Positions 26,087-34,331 of a DNA stretch of 64,000 nucleotides are shown here, in pieces. Made by a program: the position numbers and the translations under genes. The stretch comes from JAFGLZ01 sp964390905 (GTDB lineage: Bacteria > Planctomycetota > Phycisphaerae > UBA1845 > JAFGLZ01). The notes below the pieces were generated by a model. It saw only the letters and a list, made by a program, of their open reading frames with translations. It made no database searches and had not been told where the DNA came from. Numbering within the stretch: position 1 is the first letter of the stretch; every line of letters begins with the position of its first letter. The stretch lies in the NCBI GenBank assembly GCA_964390905.1, contig CAYMLO010000028.1:1-64000 (forward strand), in the 5' to 3' direction.

Positions 26087-27475
26087 ATGAAGGTTCTCAT
26101 GCTCGGGTGGGAGTTTCCCCCCTTCATCTCAGGCGGCTTGGGAACTGCCTGCTACGGCCTGACCAAGGCCTTGAGCGAGCTGGGCACAGAGGTACTGTTT
26201 GTCCTTCCGCGGTCAGTTCAGTCACATTTCTCGACCCACGTCAAGCTGATGGCGCCGACGGAGACGTCGCCACTGGGCTCGCATGCGTACCGTCTGGAGG
26301 AGTTCGAGCACGTCACGTTCCGGACGATTGACACGGCGTTGCAGCCGTATCAGGGCCCGGCGCAGTACGTCAAGCGTCGGCTCGAGGCGCAACGCCGGAC
26401 CGAGAGCATCATCAGGAAGCAGGCCCAGCAGGCCGTTCAGCCCGCGCCACGGGACCGGCCCGCGCCGGAGGCCGTCGCCAAGACGCCGCCCAGTTTCGTT
26501 GGCGCACCCGATCGGCATCACTACACCGGCGACATGTTCCAGGAGATCGAGCGCTATGCGCGGCTGGCGGGCCAGATCTGTCAGCAGGCCGACTTCGACG
26601 TGGTCCACGCCCACGATTGGATGACGTATCCCGCGGGCCTGGCCGTGGCGGGTCTGACGGGCAAGCCGTTGGTCGTTCACGTGCACTCGACCGAGTTCGA
26701 TCGCAGCGGGGAGCACGTCAATCAGCGGATCTACGACATCGAACGGCAGGGCGTTCACGAGGCGGACAAGGTCATCGCCGTGAGCCACCTGACCAAGAAC
26801 ATACTGAGCAGCCGCTACGGCCTTGACGAAGACCGGATCGACGTCGTCTACAACGCCATCGACACGAACGGCAAGCGGATGGCGGACCATCGCCTTCCGA
26901 GCATCGGTCGGGACGAGCGCATCGTCCTGTTCCTCGGTCGCATCACGATGCAGAAAGGGCCCGAGTACTTCCTCGCGGCCGCCCGCCGTGTGCTGGAGGT
27001 GATGGAGAACGTCCGTTTCATCATGGCTGGTTCGGGCGACATGATCCGTCGAACGATCGAGCTGGCCGCCGAGATGGGCATCGGACACAAGGTCCTTTTC
27101 ACGGGTTTCCTGCGCGGGGACGACGTGACCAAGGTCTTCCAGATGGCCGACGTGTACGTCATGCCGTCGGTTTCCGAGCCGTTCGGCATTGCTCCGCTGG
27201 AGGCCCTCAGTCAGGACGTTCCGGTGATCATCTCCAGGCAGTCGGGCGTGGCGGAGGTCCTCAGCCACGTCTTGAAGGTGGACTTCTGGGACATCAACGA
27301 GATGGCCAACAAGATCATCGCCGTCCTGAAGCACCCGCCGTTGCAGTCAACGCTTCGCGAGCACGGCAGCTTCGAGGTCCGCAAGCTCAGCTGGACCGAC
27401 GCCGCCCAGCGATGCCTCGAGGTCTACGGCCACGCGTTGGGGGTCGTCGTTCCCTCCACCAACGGCCAGGCGTAG
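26087..27475 (+). CDS. Glycosyltransferase, GT4/starch-synthase-like
   Basis: The protein has 462 residues with two Rossmann domains of GT-B fold. The N-terminal domain opens MKVLMLGWEFPPFISGGLGTA, the acceptor-site pattern of GT5/GT4 glycogen-synthase-like enzymes. HAHDWMTYPAG and HVHSTEFDRS follow. The C-terminal domain has FLGRITMQKGPE and SVSEPFGIAPLEAL, the donor-binding E-x7-E. A roughly 50-residue Pro/Ala/Gln-rich insertion (about 100-150) lies in the first domain. It transfers a nucleotide sugar to a glycan, in the cytoplasm. It is transcribed toward a group encoding deacetylase, epimerase and export permease, so a surface polysaccharide is a reasonable guess. GGAGG is 11 bases upstream. 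Confidence 0.85.
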   Translation: MKVLMLGWEFPPFISGGLGTACYGLTKALSELGTEVLFVLPRSVQSHFSTHVKLMAPTETSPLGSHAYRLEEFEHVTFRTIDTALQPYQGPAQYVKRRLEAQRRTESIIRKQAQQAVQPAPRDRPAPEAVAKTPPSFVGAPDRHHYTGDMFQEIERYARLAGQICQQADFDVVHAHDWMTYPAGLAVAGLTGKPLVVHVHSTEFDRSGEHVNQRIYDIERQGVHEADKVIAVSHLTKNILSSRYGLDEDRIDVVYNAIDTNGKRMADHRLPSIGRDERIVLFLGRITMQKGPEYFLAAARRVLEVMENVRFIMAGSGDMIRRTIELAAEMGIGHKVLFTGFLRGDDVTKVFQMADVYVMPSVSEPFGIAPLEALSQDVPVIISRQSGVAEVLSHVLKVDFWDINEMANKIIAVLKHPPLQSTLREHGSFEVRKLSWTDAAQRCLEVYGHALGVVVPSTNGQA

Positions 27476-27517
27476 TAGGCTGGGGCCTCGTTTCCCGACT
27501 TCCGACGACATCGCGTG

Positions 27518-28330
27518 TCACATGCCCAATCGGCGCGCTATCGCTTCGCACGCCCCCCGGGCGATGTGCGCACCCACCGTGTGCGGACGAAGGACGTGCA
27601 CGCCGAGGATCATCTTGAGCAGCAGCAAGGCCCCGGAGTCTCGATCCGTTACGACGATCCGGCGAAGCGCCATTGGGTCCGTGCCGGGATGGTTCCACCC
27701 GGCGATGACGGAAGCTGCTGCGTCGTAGCCGGCCCGCGCGGCCACCGCTTGGACGCGGTCATCGAACTGACCGTAGGGATAGGCCAGCGTCCTGATCTCC
27801 TGTCCGAGCAGCTCGGAGATCCGTGCTCGCGACCGGGCCAGTTCGCCGGCCAACGTGCCATCCGCCAACGCCGTCATGTGCGGGTGGGTGCACCCGTGTG
27901 AAGCGAAGTCAATGCCGTCGGCGTGCATTCGACGGACATGATCAGCCCCCATGAGCAGCTGAGGCCCGGACGGCTCGACCCGCATCCACTCGGCTTGTTT
28001 TCCGATCAGATCGCTGGCCAGAAACACGGTGGCCGTCATGGCGTGACGCTGAAGGACGGGCCAGGCGAGGCGGTACGTGTCCAGGAACCCATCGTCGAAG
28101 GTGATGGTGAAGCTCCTGGCCGGCACGGTCTCTCCGGTGCGGACGTAGTCGATCAGACTGTCGAGCGGAACGCACGTGTATCCCGCCTCGGCCAGGTATC
28201 CGAGCTGGCGGTCGAAACGGTGTTGGCAGACAGCCGCGGTCGGGTCGGCGTATTCGTCTGGGCGGATGATCCTGTGGTAGAGCAGGACGGACACGCGCGG
28301 CCGACCATCGGGCCAATGGGTCAGCCGCAT
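27518..28330 (-). CDS. Polysaccharide deacetylase (NodB homology domain)
   Basis: The protein has 270 residues. After VSVLLYHRI, the NodB motifs appear in order: TFDDGF (catalytic/metal Asp pair), SHGCTHPHM (metal-binding His pair), and YPYGQFD. No signal peptide is evident. Enzymes of this family de-N- or de-O-acetylate peptidoglycan or exopolysaccharides. The start is uncertain: ATG 28330 has no good RBS, and an in-frame GTG at 28366 would add 12 residues; both fall after the stop of the epimerase. It is the last gene of a minus-strand group with the epimerase and permease. Confidence 0.85.
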   Translation of the reverse strand: MRLTHWPDGRPRVSVLLYHRIIRPDEYADPTAAVCQHRFDRQLGYLAEAGYTCVPLDSLIDYVRTGETVPARSFTITFDDGFLDTYRLAWPVLQRHAMTATVFLASDLIGKQAEWMRVEPSGPQLLMGADHVRRMHADGIDFASHGCTHPHMTALADGTLAGELARSRARISELLGQEIRTLAYPYGQFDDRVQAVAARAGYDAAASVIAGWNHPGTDPMALRRIVVTDRDSGALLLLKMILGVHVLRPHTVGAHIARGACEAIARRLGM

Positions 28331-28377
28331 CGCATCGGCCAGCTTGATCAGCCTTCCTGGACGCACGGGACTGCTCG

Positions 28378-29307
28378 TTATTTCAGCGCGCCGGTCTGGC
28401 GCTGCCACGCCACCTCGCAAGGCAGACCGGCCGATAGGGGCGTCTGGGGGGCGTACCCCAGCAGATCCCTCGCCTTGCTGATGTCGGCCACGTATCGAGT
28501 GACCTCCCCGGGCCGGGACGGCTCGTACCGGACGTTCGGTTGCCGGTTCAGCGCCAGCGAGACGATGTTGACGACGTCCACCAGGGTGTTTCCCTGGCCG
28601 TGGGCGAGGTTGATGGTCTGGTTCTGGACCTTGGCGGAGGCCAGGGCGTCGAGGCCGCGGGCGATTCCGTCGACGCAATCGTCGACGAAGGTGAAGTCCA
28701 ACACCTTCTCCCGGCCGAATACCACGATCGGTTGGCCGTCGGCGATGCGGCGGACGAACAGCGGGATCACGCGCTCCATCCGTTCCAGATCGTTGTCATA
28801 CCGGCCGTAGACGTTGCTGAAGCGGAACACCAGGAACGGCAAGTCGTAGCAGCGCTGATAGGCGTAGATCAACGCCTCGGCGGAGATCTTGCTGGCCGAG
28901 TAAGGGCTCTCGGCGACGACGAAGTCGGCCTCCCTCTCTTCGGTCACGTGCCGACGGATGTCGCCATAGACCTCTCGGCTGCTACCGAAGACCACGGGGA
29001 TACCGTGTTGCCGGCAGTACTCCAGCACGGTGAAGGACATCTGGATGTTCTCCATGGCCCTGCTGGGGTTCTCGACCAGCTCGAAGACCTTGGCGTGAGC
29101 GGCCAGATGGACCACGACGTCGTAGGCGACCTTTGACGGCAGGTCGCCGGGGCACGCCGTGGTTAGATCCATGACCTGTGTCTCGATGCGATCGGTCCAG
29201 GTGTTCGGACGGCAGTCGATGCCATCCACGTGATCGCCCCTGTCCTGCAGTCTCAGGGCGAGGTTGGTGCCGATCTGTCCGCTCGAACCGGTAATCAGAA
29301 CGTTCAT
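28378..29307 (-). CDS. NAD-dependent epimerase/dehydratase (extended SDR)
   Basis: The protein has 309 residues. It begins with the Rossmann motif MNVLITGSSGQIGTN, then VVHLAAHAKV. The catalytic SDR pair is YSASK (Tyr-x3-Lys), preceded by GSSREVYG with the catalytic Ser region. RFSNVYGRYDN follows. These are features of UDP-sugar epimerases/dehydratases. ATG 29307 has AAGGAG 11 bases upstream and starts the fold directly; a GTG four codons earlier lies immediately against that RBS and is rejected. It supplies a modified nucleotide sugar, probably for the glycan handled by the neighbouring GT, deacetylase and permease. Confidence 0.88.
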   Translation of the reverse strand: MNVLITGSSGQIGTNLALRLQDRGDHVDGIDCRPNTWTDRIETQVMDLTTACPGDLPSKVAYDVVVHLAAHAKVFELVENPSRAMENIQMSFTVLEYCRQHGIPVVFGSSREVYGDIRRHVTEEREADFVVAESPYSASKISAEALIYAYQRCYDLPFLVFRFSNVYGRYDNDLERMERVIPLFVRRIADGQPIVVFGREKVLDFTFVDDCVDGIARGLDALASAKVQNQTINLAHGQGNTLVDVVNIVSLALNRQPNVRYEPSRPGEVTRYVADISKARDLLGYAPQTPLSAGLPCEVAWQRQTGALK

Positions 29308-29495
29308 TACCCGCGTCACTCCTTCTCAACGGTCGGCCCGGCAATCGCCAGGCCCGGCTTCGCCGGCGCGGAGGCCGGTCCCAGGGCCTTCGGAGTAGCG
29401 TAGTGTAGCGTCCCTGCCGCCGATGCCAAACCCCACGGGCTCGGCTCCGACGACGCGACGGGTCGCGTGTGCTGACCGTTTCCCCGCCAGCCTGT

Positions 29496-30410
29496 TCAGA
29501 TTCGCTCGGCAAACTTGAATTCAGTGGCGTGGAACCACCGCCACCCGATCAGGAGGACGGCGACCGAAACCGCCACGGCGTATAGCGACGGTCCGAGTTC
29601 GGGCAGCCGGCCGTGGATGATCAGGTCGCGGTAGGCCGAGACGATGGGCGTCATCGGGTTGACGTTGACCAGGACGCTCTCGGTCGGGAGCGGGTAGATG
29701 ACATTGGTGAGAAACATCCACAGCTGGATCGCCACGGTGAACACGTAGCGGATGTCCCGGTAGAACAGGTTGGCCATCGACAGGAGCATCGCCAGGCCCA
29801 GCGTCAGGACGACTTGGACGAGGAGAACTGCGGGCACCAGCAGCAAGGTCGGATGGGCGGTGAAGGTCCAGTCGCCCGCCACGGTCTTGCCTGCCTGGGC
29901 GACCGCGGGGCCGCATTGGTCGGGTGCGACATGGAAGTAGACGACCAGCCCGACCAGGACGACCGTGCCGATGAGGAAGTCGACCAGGGCGCTGGCGACG
30001 CTGGCGAAGGGGAACATCTCGCGCGGGAAGTAGATCTTCGTGACCAGCGTGGCGTTGGCCACGAGGCTGTTGACCGCCTGGGTCAGGCTGGTGGCGAAGA
30101 AGATCCACGGCAACAGGCCGATGTAGGCGAAGACGGCGTACGGCATGGAGATATCGACCAGCCGCGTGACGGGGATCGCCCGGGTGAAGACGAACGTGAA
30201 GATGAGCATCATCGTCAGCGGGAGGAACAACGCCCACGCCACCCCGAGCACCGACTGTTTGTACCGAACGCGGATCTCTCGAAGGGTCAAGCTGACCAGC
30301 AGCTCTCGGTACCGGATCAGCTCGGCGATCATGGCCCGGCCGGTCGCCAGTTCACGGCTCAACCAGCCGGACTTGGTGGGCGTTGTCAGACAAGAGGGCG
30401 CGGCTTGCAT
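29496..30410 (-). CDS. ABC-2 type polysaccharide export permease (Wzm-like)
   Basis: The protein has 304 residues and about six membrane helices. The hallmark cytoplasmic segment LTLREIRVRYKQSVLG precedes the first helix pair. TKIYFPREMFP and NVIYPLPTESV follow, and NPMTPIVSAYRDLI is near the C-terminus. This is the membrane subunit of the ABC exporter for O-antigen, teichoic-acid-like or capsular glycans. A periplasmic or loop insertion of about 40 residues (PDQCGPAVAQAGKTVAGDW region) sits mid-protein. The usual Wzt ATPase gene is not adjacent on either side. Downstream on the same strand are the epimerase and the deacetylase. Confidence 0.88.
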   Translation of the reverse strand: MQAAPSCLTTPTKSGWLSRELATGRAMIAELIRYRELLVSLTLREIRVRYKQSVLGVAWALFLPLTMMLIFTFVFTRAIPVTRLVDISMPYAVFAYIGLLPWIFFATSLTQAVNSLVANATLVTKIYFPREMFPFASVASALVDFLIGTVVLVGLVVYFHVAPDQCGPAVAQAGKTVAGDWTFTAHPTLLLVPAVLLVQVVLTLGLAMLLSMANLFYRDIRYVFTVAIQLWMFLTNVIYPLPTESVLVNVNPMTPIVSAYRDLIIHGRLPELGPSLYAVAVSVAVLLIGWRWFHATEFKFAERI

Positions 30411-30564
30411 CTGAGCGGTGAATCCTCACGCGGTCAGGCATACGGATCGTTCTGGCACCGAGACGAACGCTACCGACCGAAAGCGGTACTAGGCTAGTTA
30501 TCGGCTCGTGGGAGGAGCGACTTGCCTTACCGAAAGACGTCCAACGTCGCAGGCACGATGTGGG

Positions 30565-31212
30565 TTATCGGACTCCGTTTCCGGTAGGCGCCCCGTCGCG
30601 AAGCACGGATCGCCGCTTGGGGGTCACGAAGAACCAGCGGACGCGATCGGCCGTGCGACGGGTCGCTGCCGCGTCGGGCCTGGCCTCAAACCGGGCTCGA
30701 AGCGTGTAGTCGTCACTGAAGCGGCTTGTGTGCTTCCGTCCCGGCAGGAATCCCCGACACGTCACCTCAAACGACCCGGTCAGCTTGTTGTCCTTGTCAC
30801 ACTGAAGCGTGATCCGCCCGGGGCCGCCGGTGAAGCATACGCCGCGGCGGGTGTAGTCGTCATACGCCTGCACCATACCTGGCTCGAGTGCGTACTCCCC
30901 GCCGCTGCCCGCGCCGGCCAGGGCCTCCGGCAGCTGGATGATCATCCGAAGGTAGTAGCTCCGGACGCCCTGAAGGATGAACTGTCCGGCATGCGTGTCC
31001 CATCGGTACGTCAACGCCAACGACGCCCCGCCCGCCTCGGTGTTCGCCCACGTGCACTCGGTGGGGGTGAGCAGGAAGGTGTGGGGACCCTCCTTGGTGC
31101 TTTGGGTGAACGTCAGCCGGGCATCCCTGCACCCCCCAATCATGGACGCGATCAGGCCGACGGCCAGCAGATGGCCCAGTCTGAAGTGCAAAGAACCCAA
31201 CCCCGAATTCAC
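30565..31212 (-). CDS. Putative lipoprotein, function unknown
   Basis: The protein has 215 residues. The signal peptide ends in a lipobox, MIGGC, at about residue 28. The mature part alternates charged and hydrophobic strands (HTFLLTPTECTW, GRITLQCDKDNKLTGSFEVTC), suggesting a single beta-sandwich or lipocalin-like barrel. No family is recognised. It lies 208 bases downstream of another lipoprotein on the same strand. The two may serve the same envelope function, but this is inference only. Confidence 0.55.
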   Translation of the reverse strand: MNSGLGSLHFRLGHLLAVGLIASMIGGCRDARLTFTQSTKEGPHTFLLTPTECTWANTEAGGASLALTYRWDTHAGQFILQGVRSYYLRMIIQLPEALAGAGSGGEYALEPGMVQAYDDYTRRGVCFTGGPGRITLQCDKDNKLTGSFEVTCRGFLPGRKHTSRFSDDYTLRARFEARPDAAATRRTADRVRWFFVTPKRRSVLRDGAPTGNGVR

Positions 31213-31420
31213 AATGAGTCCTCCTTATCCGAAGGCGGTCTACATGCAGACCCGCAGCGCCCGCCCGCGATCGGCCATATGGCCTGATTCCTATTATCGG
31301 CACGGCGCTGCCCGGACAGCCTGCCGCTTTGGGCCAGAATCTCCGCCAGCCGAGGCACACGTCGTCCGGTTCGCTCGCCCCTGACAGCGACCGCGGCCCG
31401 CCGGTTGGGCTTCGCCCGGG

Positions 31421-32236
31421 TCAAGGCTGGGGTGCTTCAGGACTGAACCGGAGCCCCGGATCGGGTACGCTCTTTCCGTAGGTGGGCCACTTGAGCGGTC
31501 GCTTCGCCTGATCATACAGGCGCGTGACCCGCAGGTCGTCCTCGCCGAGCACCTGTTCCCCGACGACGAGGACTGGCTCGGCTGCCCGCAGCGAATCGCA
31601 GGCCTCCCACAGCTCGTCGAACATCGGCCTGAAGGCTTCCACCGGCTTGTCCGACTCGCGGAACCGTCCGATGACCCACCGGTTGGCGTTTTGGATACGT
31701 CCCTGGAGTCCAATCGAGTTCAGCGTGGCGTAGACTGCTTGTGCGATCGAGGCAGCCGCCAGATCGACGTGGCTCGTGCTGTCCTCGGCGATGCGATGCT
31801 CGTTGGTGACATGCCCATCCACAGAAGCCATCAGACCGGTGATCAGCTTCAGCGTCTGGCCGTGCAGCGCCCGTTTCGACGGCAGGCCGTAGACGTCGTG
31901 CCGGGCCAACAGGACTACCACCGCGCCCTGGCGCGATCCCGGCCGGCCGCCGGACCACAACACCTCAGGGGGTGCCATCCGCACCGTCGGCGGCATCTGC
32001 TTGGCGTATCCCTGGAGCTGTCGAACGATGAACTGATCGACGGGGACATCCCGTGGGGCACCGGTGCGAGGGTCGGCGTCCGTGCCATCGGCCTCGGCGT
32101 CGCCCGGCCGTACGACGTCGGCGCCTTTGAAAGGGACGAATCCGTCGTCCGGGGGTGCAGGGGCTGGCCCCTGACAGCCGGCCAGCGCCACCGCCCCAGC
32201 CAGCGTGAAGGACCCGATCGCCCGTGATGTCGCCAT
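31421..32236 (-). CDS. Putative lipoprotein, function unknown
   Basis: The protein has 271 residues with lipobox LAGC at about residue 21. An Asp/Pro/Gly-rich linker (22-60) follows, then a mixed alpha/beta domain. This domain includes PVDQFIVRQLQGYAKQMP, VVVLLARHDVYGLPSKR and ADLAAASIAQAVYATLNSIGL-like helices. No catalytic motif is recognised. The start lies only 14 bases after the stop of the AGCS symporter on the same strand, so the two are probably co-transcribed. A role as an accessory to the transporter is possible but unproved. Confidence 0.6.
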   Translation of the reverse strand: MATSRAIGSFTLAGAVALAGCQGPAPAPPDDGFVPFKGADVVRPGDAEADGTDADPRTGAPRDVPVDQFIVRQLQGYAKQMPPTVRMAPPEVLWSGGRPGSRQGAVVVLLARHDVYGLPSKRALHGQTLKLITGLMASVDGHVTNEHRIAEDSTSHVDLAAASIAQAVYATLNSIGLQGRIQNANRWVIGRFRESDKPVEAFRPMFDELWEACDSLRAAEPVLVVGEQVLGEDDLRVTRLYDQAKRPLKWPTYGKSVPDPGLRFSPEAPQP

Positions 32237-32250
32237 CGACCTTGCCTCAG

Positions 32251-34071
32251 CTACTTGGTCCGGCGGATCTGGCCGCGCGCGAGCCGTCCGAAGTAGTCCC
32301 GGCTCGCCCGGAGCACCCGCGGCATCAGGATCAACGCCGCCGGCAGATTACAGAATACCATCAGACCAAACATCGCGTCGCTGAAATCGTAGACCGGCTG
32401 GAACCGTTCGCTCAACGTGCCCACGACGATCATGGCTACGAACACGAACTTGTAGGGCAGAATGCCCTTGGGTCCGAGGAGGAACTCAGCGCCCTTCTCG
32501 CCGTAGTAGCTCCAACTGATCATGGTGGAGAAGGCGAAGCAGCAGATGCCGGCCATGACCACGTAGGTTCCGAAGCCCGTTAATCCGCGGTCATAGGCGA
32601 ACGTGCTGAGTTCAGCCCCCTCGATGAGGAGGTGAACGGAGCGGCCCTGTCGCAGGCCGGCGGCGACCTCGGGCCACTGGTCCTGGGGCACGTCCAACTT
32701 CAGCTGACCCTCGACAGGCGATTCGACGCGCTCGCTTGGGTCTCGTTTCTCACCGTTGATGGCATCGATGATTGCGATGTGGACTTCGCCCTCCGGTCTG
32801 TCGGGGTAGATCTGGACCTCGAGCTGACCGCAGATGTACCGGAGTTGATCGGGCTGATTGGGATCGAAGGCGACGGTGACGTACGGCCGATCCGAGTCTA
32901 CGTCCGTCACCGTCCCGACCGGCTTGCGCGACCAGGCGCCGGTGATCAGAATGACCAACGCCGTCATGGTGCAGATCACGAGCGTGTCGATGAAGGGCCC
33001 GAGGGCGGCGACCACGCCTTCACGAACCGGTTCGTTGGTGCGGGCGGCCGCGTGGGCGATCGGCGCCGAGCCCATTCCGGCCTCGTTGCTGAAGCACGCC
33101 CGACGAAGCCCTTGCACGAATGCCCCGCGAAGCGTGATTCCCAGAAACGCGCCGCCGGCGGCCGTCCCGTTGAAGGCGTCGTGGAAAATGCTGCCGATCA
33201 TCGTTGGGACGGCCTCGAAATTCCGCGCGATGATGAACACCGAGCCAAACACGTAGAGCAGACACATGAACGGGACTAGCGCCGCGGCGACCTGCCCGAT
33301 CCGCTTGATGCCGCCGATGCTGACCATGGCCACCAGGATCGCCAGAACCAATCCGCTGTAGGCCGGCGGAATGCCGAAGTTCTGCTCCAGCGTGGCTGCC
33401 ACCTCGTGGCTTTGGAACATGTTCCCCCCGCCCAAAGCGCCCAACGCGGTGAAGGTCGCGAACAGCACCGCCAGAACGCGGAAGAGTGCCCACGCCGGAT
33501 TGCCTCTGCTGCGGAGTGGCTCCACCAGGGCCTTCTGTATGTACCACATGGGCCCGCCCCGGACCTCGCCCCGCGCACGGGGCTCCGGGGGGGCGTCGGG
33601 CGAATCGGCCTCATCGCGATACTCCAAGACATGGGCTTCGGCGTCGGCCTCGGCCAGTGCAGGGGCGGACGGATCGGGGACGTCTCGCGATTCTCGAAAC
33701 ATCACACCCAACGTACACGTGATGAACTTCGTGGCCATGCCCAACAGGCCGACCACCCACATCCAGAAGACCGCCCCCGGACCGCCCGTGGCGATCGCGA
33801 CCGCCACCCCGGCGATGTTGCCCAGCCCGATCGTTGCCGAGAGGGCTGCGCACAACGCCTGGAAATGGTTGATCTGTCCGGCGTCTTCGGGCCGGTCGTA
33901 CAGCCCGCGGACGCAGGCGATGCCGTGCGTTAATGCCCGCCACTGGACGAACCGCGTCAGCACCGTGAAGAGCAGCCCCGCGCCCAGCAATAGGAAGAAC
34001 AATGGGTTGGCCCAGATCACGCCGACCAGCCAACCGACCCACTCGCCAACCTGCGTTTCGAGATCAGGCAT
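32251..34071 (-). CDS. Alanine/glycine:cation symporter (AGCS family) with two insertions
   Basis: The protein has 606 residues, longer than the usual 450-550. Core features are FQALCAALSATIGLGNIAGVAVAIATGGPGAVFWMW, GALGGGNMFQSHEVA, and ACFSNEAGMGSAPIAHAAARTNEPVREG. It imports alanine, glycine or a related amino acid with sodium or protons. Two insertions are visible. One is an acidic loop (about 124-172) where relatives have a short loop before RGGPMWYI. The other is a soluble segment of about 105 residues (about 378-485) between late membrane helices, with beta-strand character (PYVTVAFDPNQPDQL, EVHIAIIDAINGEK). The inserted domain could be a periplasmic or cytoplasmic ligand-binding module. 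Confidence 0.85.
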   Translation of the reverse strand: MPDLETQVGEWVGWLVGVIWANPLFFLLLGAGLLFTVLTRFVQWRALTHGIACVRGLYDRPEDAGQINHFQALCAALSATIGLGNIAGVAVAIATGGPGAVFWMWVVGLLGMATKFITCTLGVMFRESRDVPDPSAPALAEADAEAHVLEYRDEADSPDAPPEPRARGEVRGGPMWYIQKALVEPLRSRGNPAWALFRVLAVLFATFTALGALGGGNMFQSHEVAATLEQNFGIPPAYSGLVLAILVAMVSIGGIKRIGQVAAALVPFMCLLYVFGSVFIIARNFEAVPTMIGSIFHDAFNGTAAGGAFLGITLRGAFVQGLRRACFSNEAGMGSAPIAHAAARTNEPVREGVVAALGPFIDTLVICTMTALVILITGAWSRKPVGTVTDVDSDRPYVTVAFDPNQPDQLRYICGQLEVQIYPDRPEGEVHIAIIDAINGEKRDPSERVESPVEGQLKLDVPQDQWPEVAAGLRQGRSVHLLIEGAELSTFAYDRGLTGFGTYVVMAGICCFAFSTMISWSYYGEKGAEFLLGPKGILPYKFVFVAMIVVGTLSERFQPVYDFSDAMFGLMVFCNLPAALILMPRVLRASRDYFGRLARGQIRRTK

Positions 34072-34120
34072 CCGTGCGCCTTTCCGAACGGCCTAGCCAT
34101 TGGACAGCCGACATTCTAAG

Positions 34121-34246
34121 CTGCCTGCAACAAGAGCAGAACAGTGTAGCACAGCCGCCCTCGGCTGGGGAATCTCAGAGCACACCCCCGAGGGCGGGTG
34201 GGGTGCCTCTTGAGAATCCCGCGGCTCGGGTGCTTGTTGCAGGCAG
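34121..34246. repeat. 126-bp palindromic element with perfect 14-bp inverted ends
   Basis: The left arm CTGCCTGCAACAAG (34121-34134) is the exact reverse complement of CTTGTTGCAGGCAG (34233-34246). Inside, GGGGAATCTCAGAG (34167-34180) pairs imperfectly with CTCTTGAGAATCCC (34207-34220). A small hairpin AGCCG-CCCT-CGGCT sits at 34153-34166. The whole can fold into one long hairpin. It lies in the 260-bp divergent gap between the AGCS gene and a secreted protein gene, and looks like a MITE or REP-type element. Confidence 0.65.
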
Positions 34247-34331
34247 ATCGGTAAATCAGATTGGCAGGATGGCCCACGGCACCCGCCGTCCGGCAATCGA
34301 GGTGGACGTCTAGCGTCGGAGCGTGACAACC

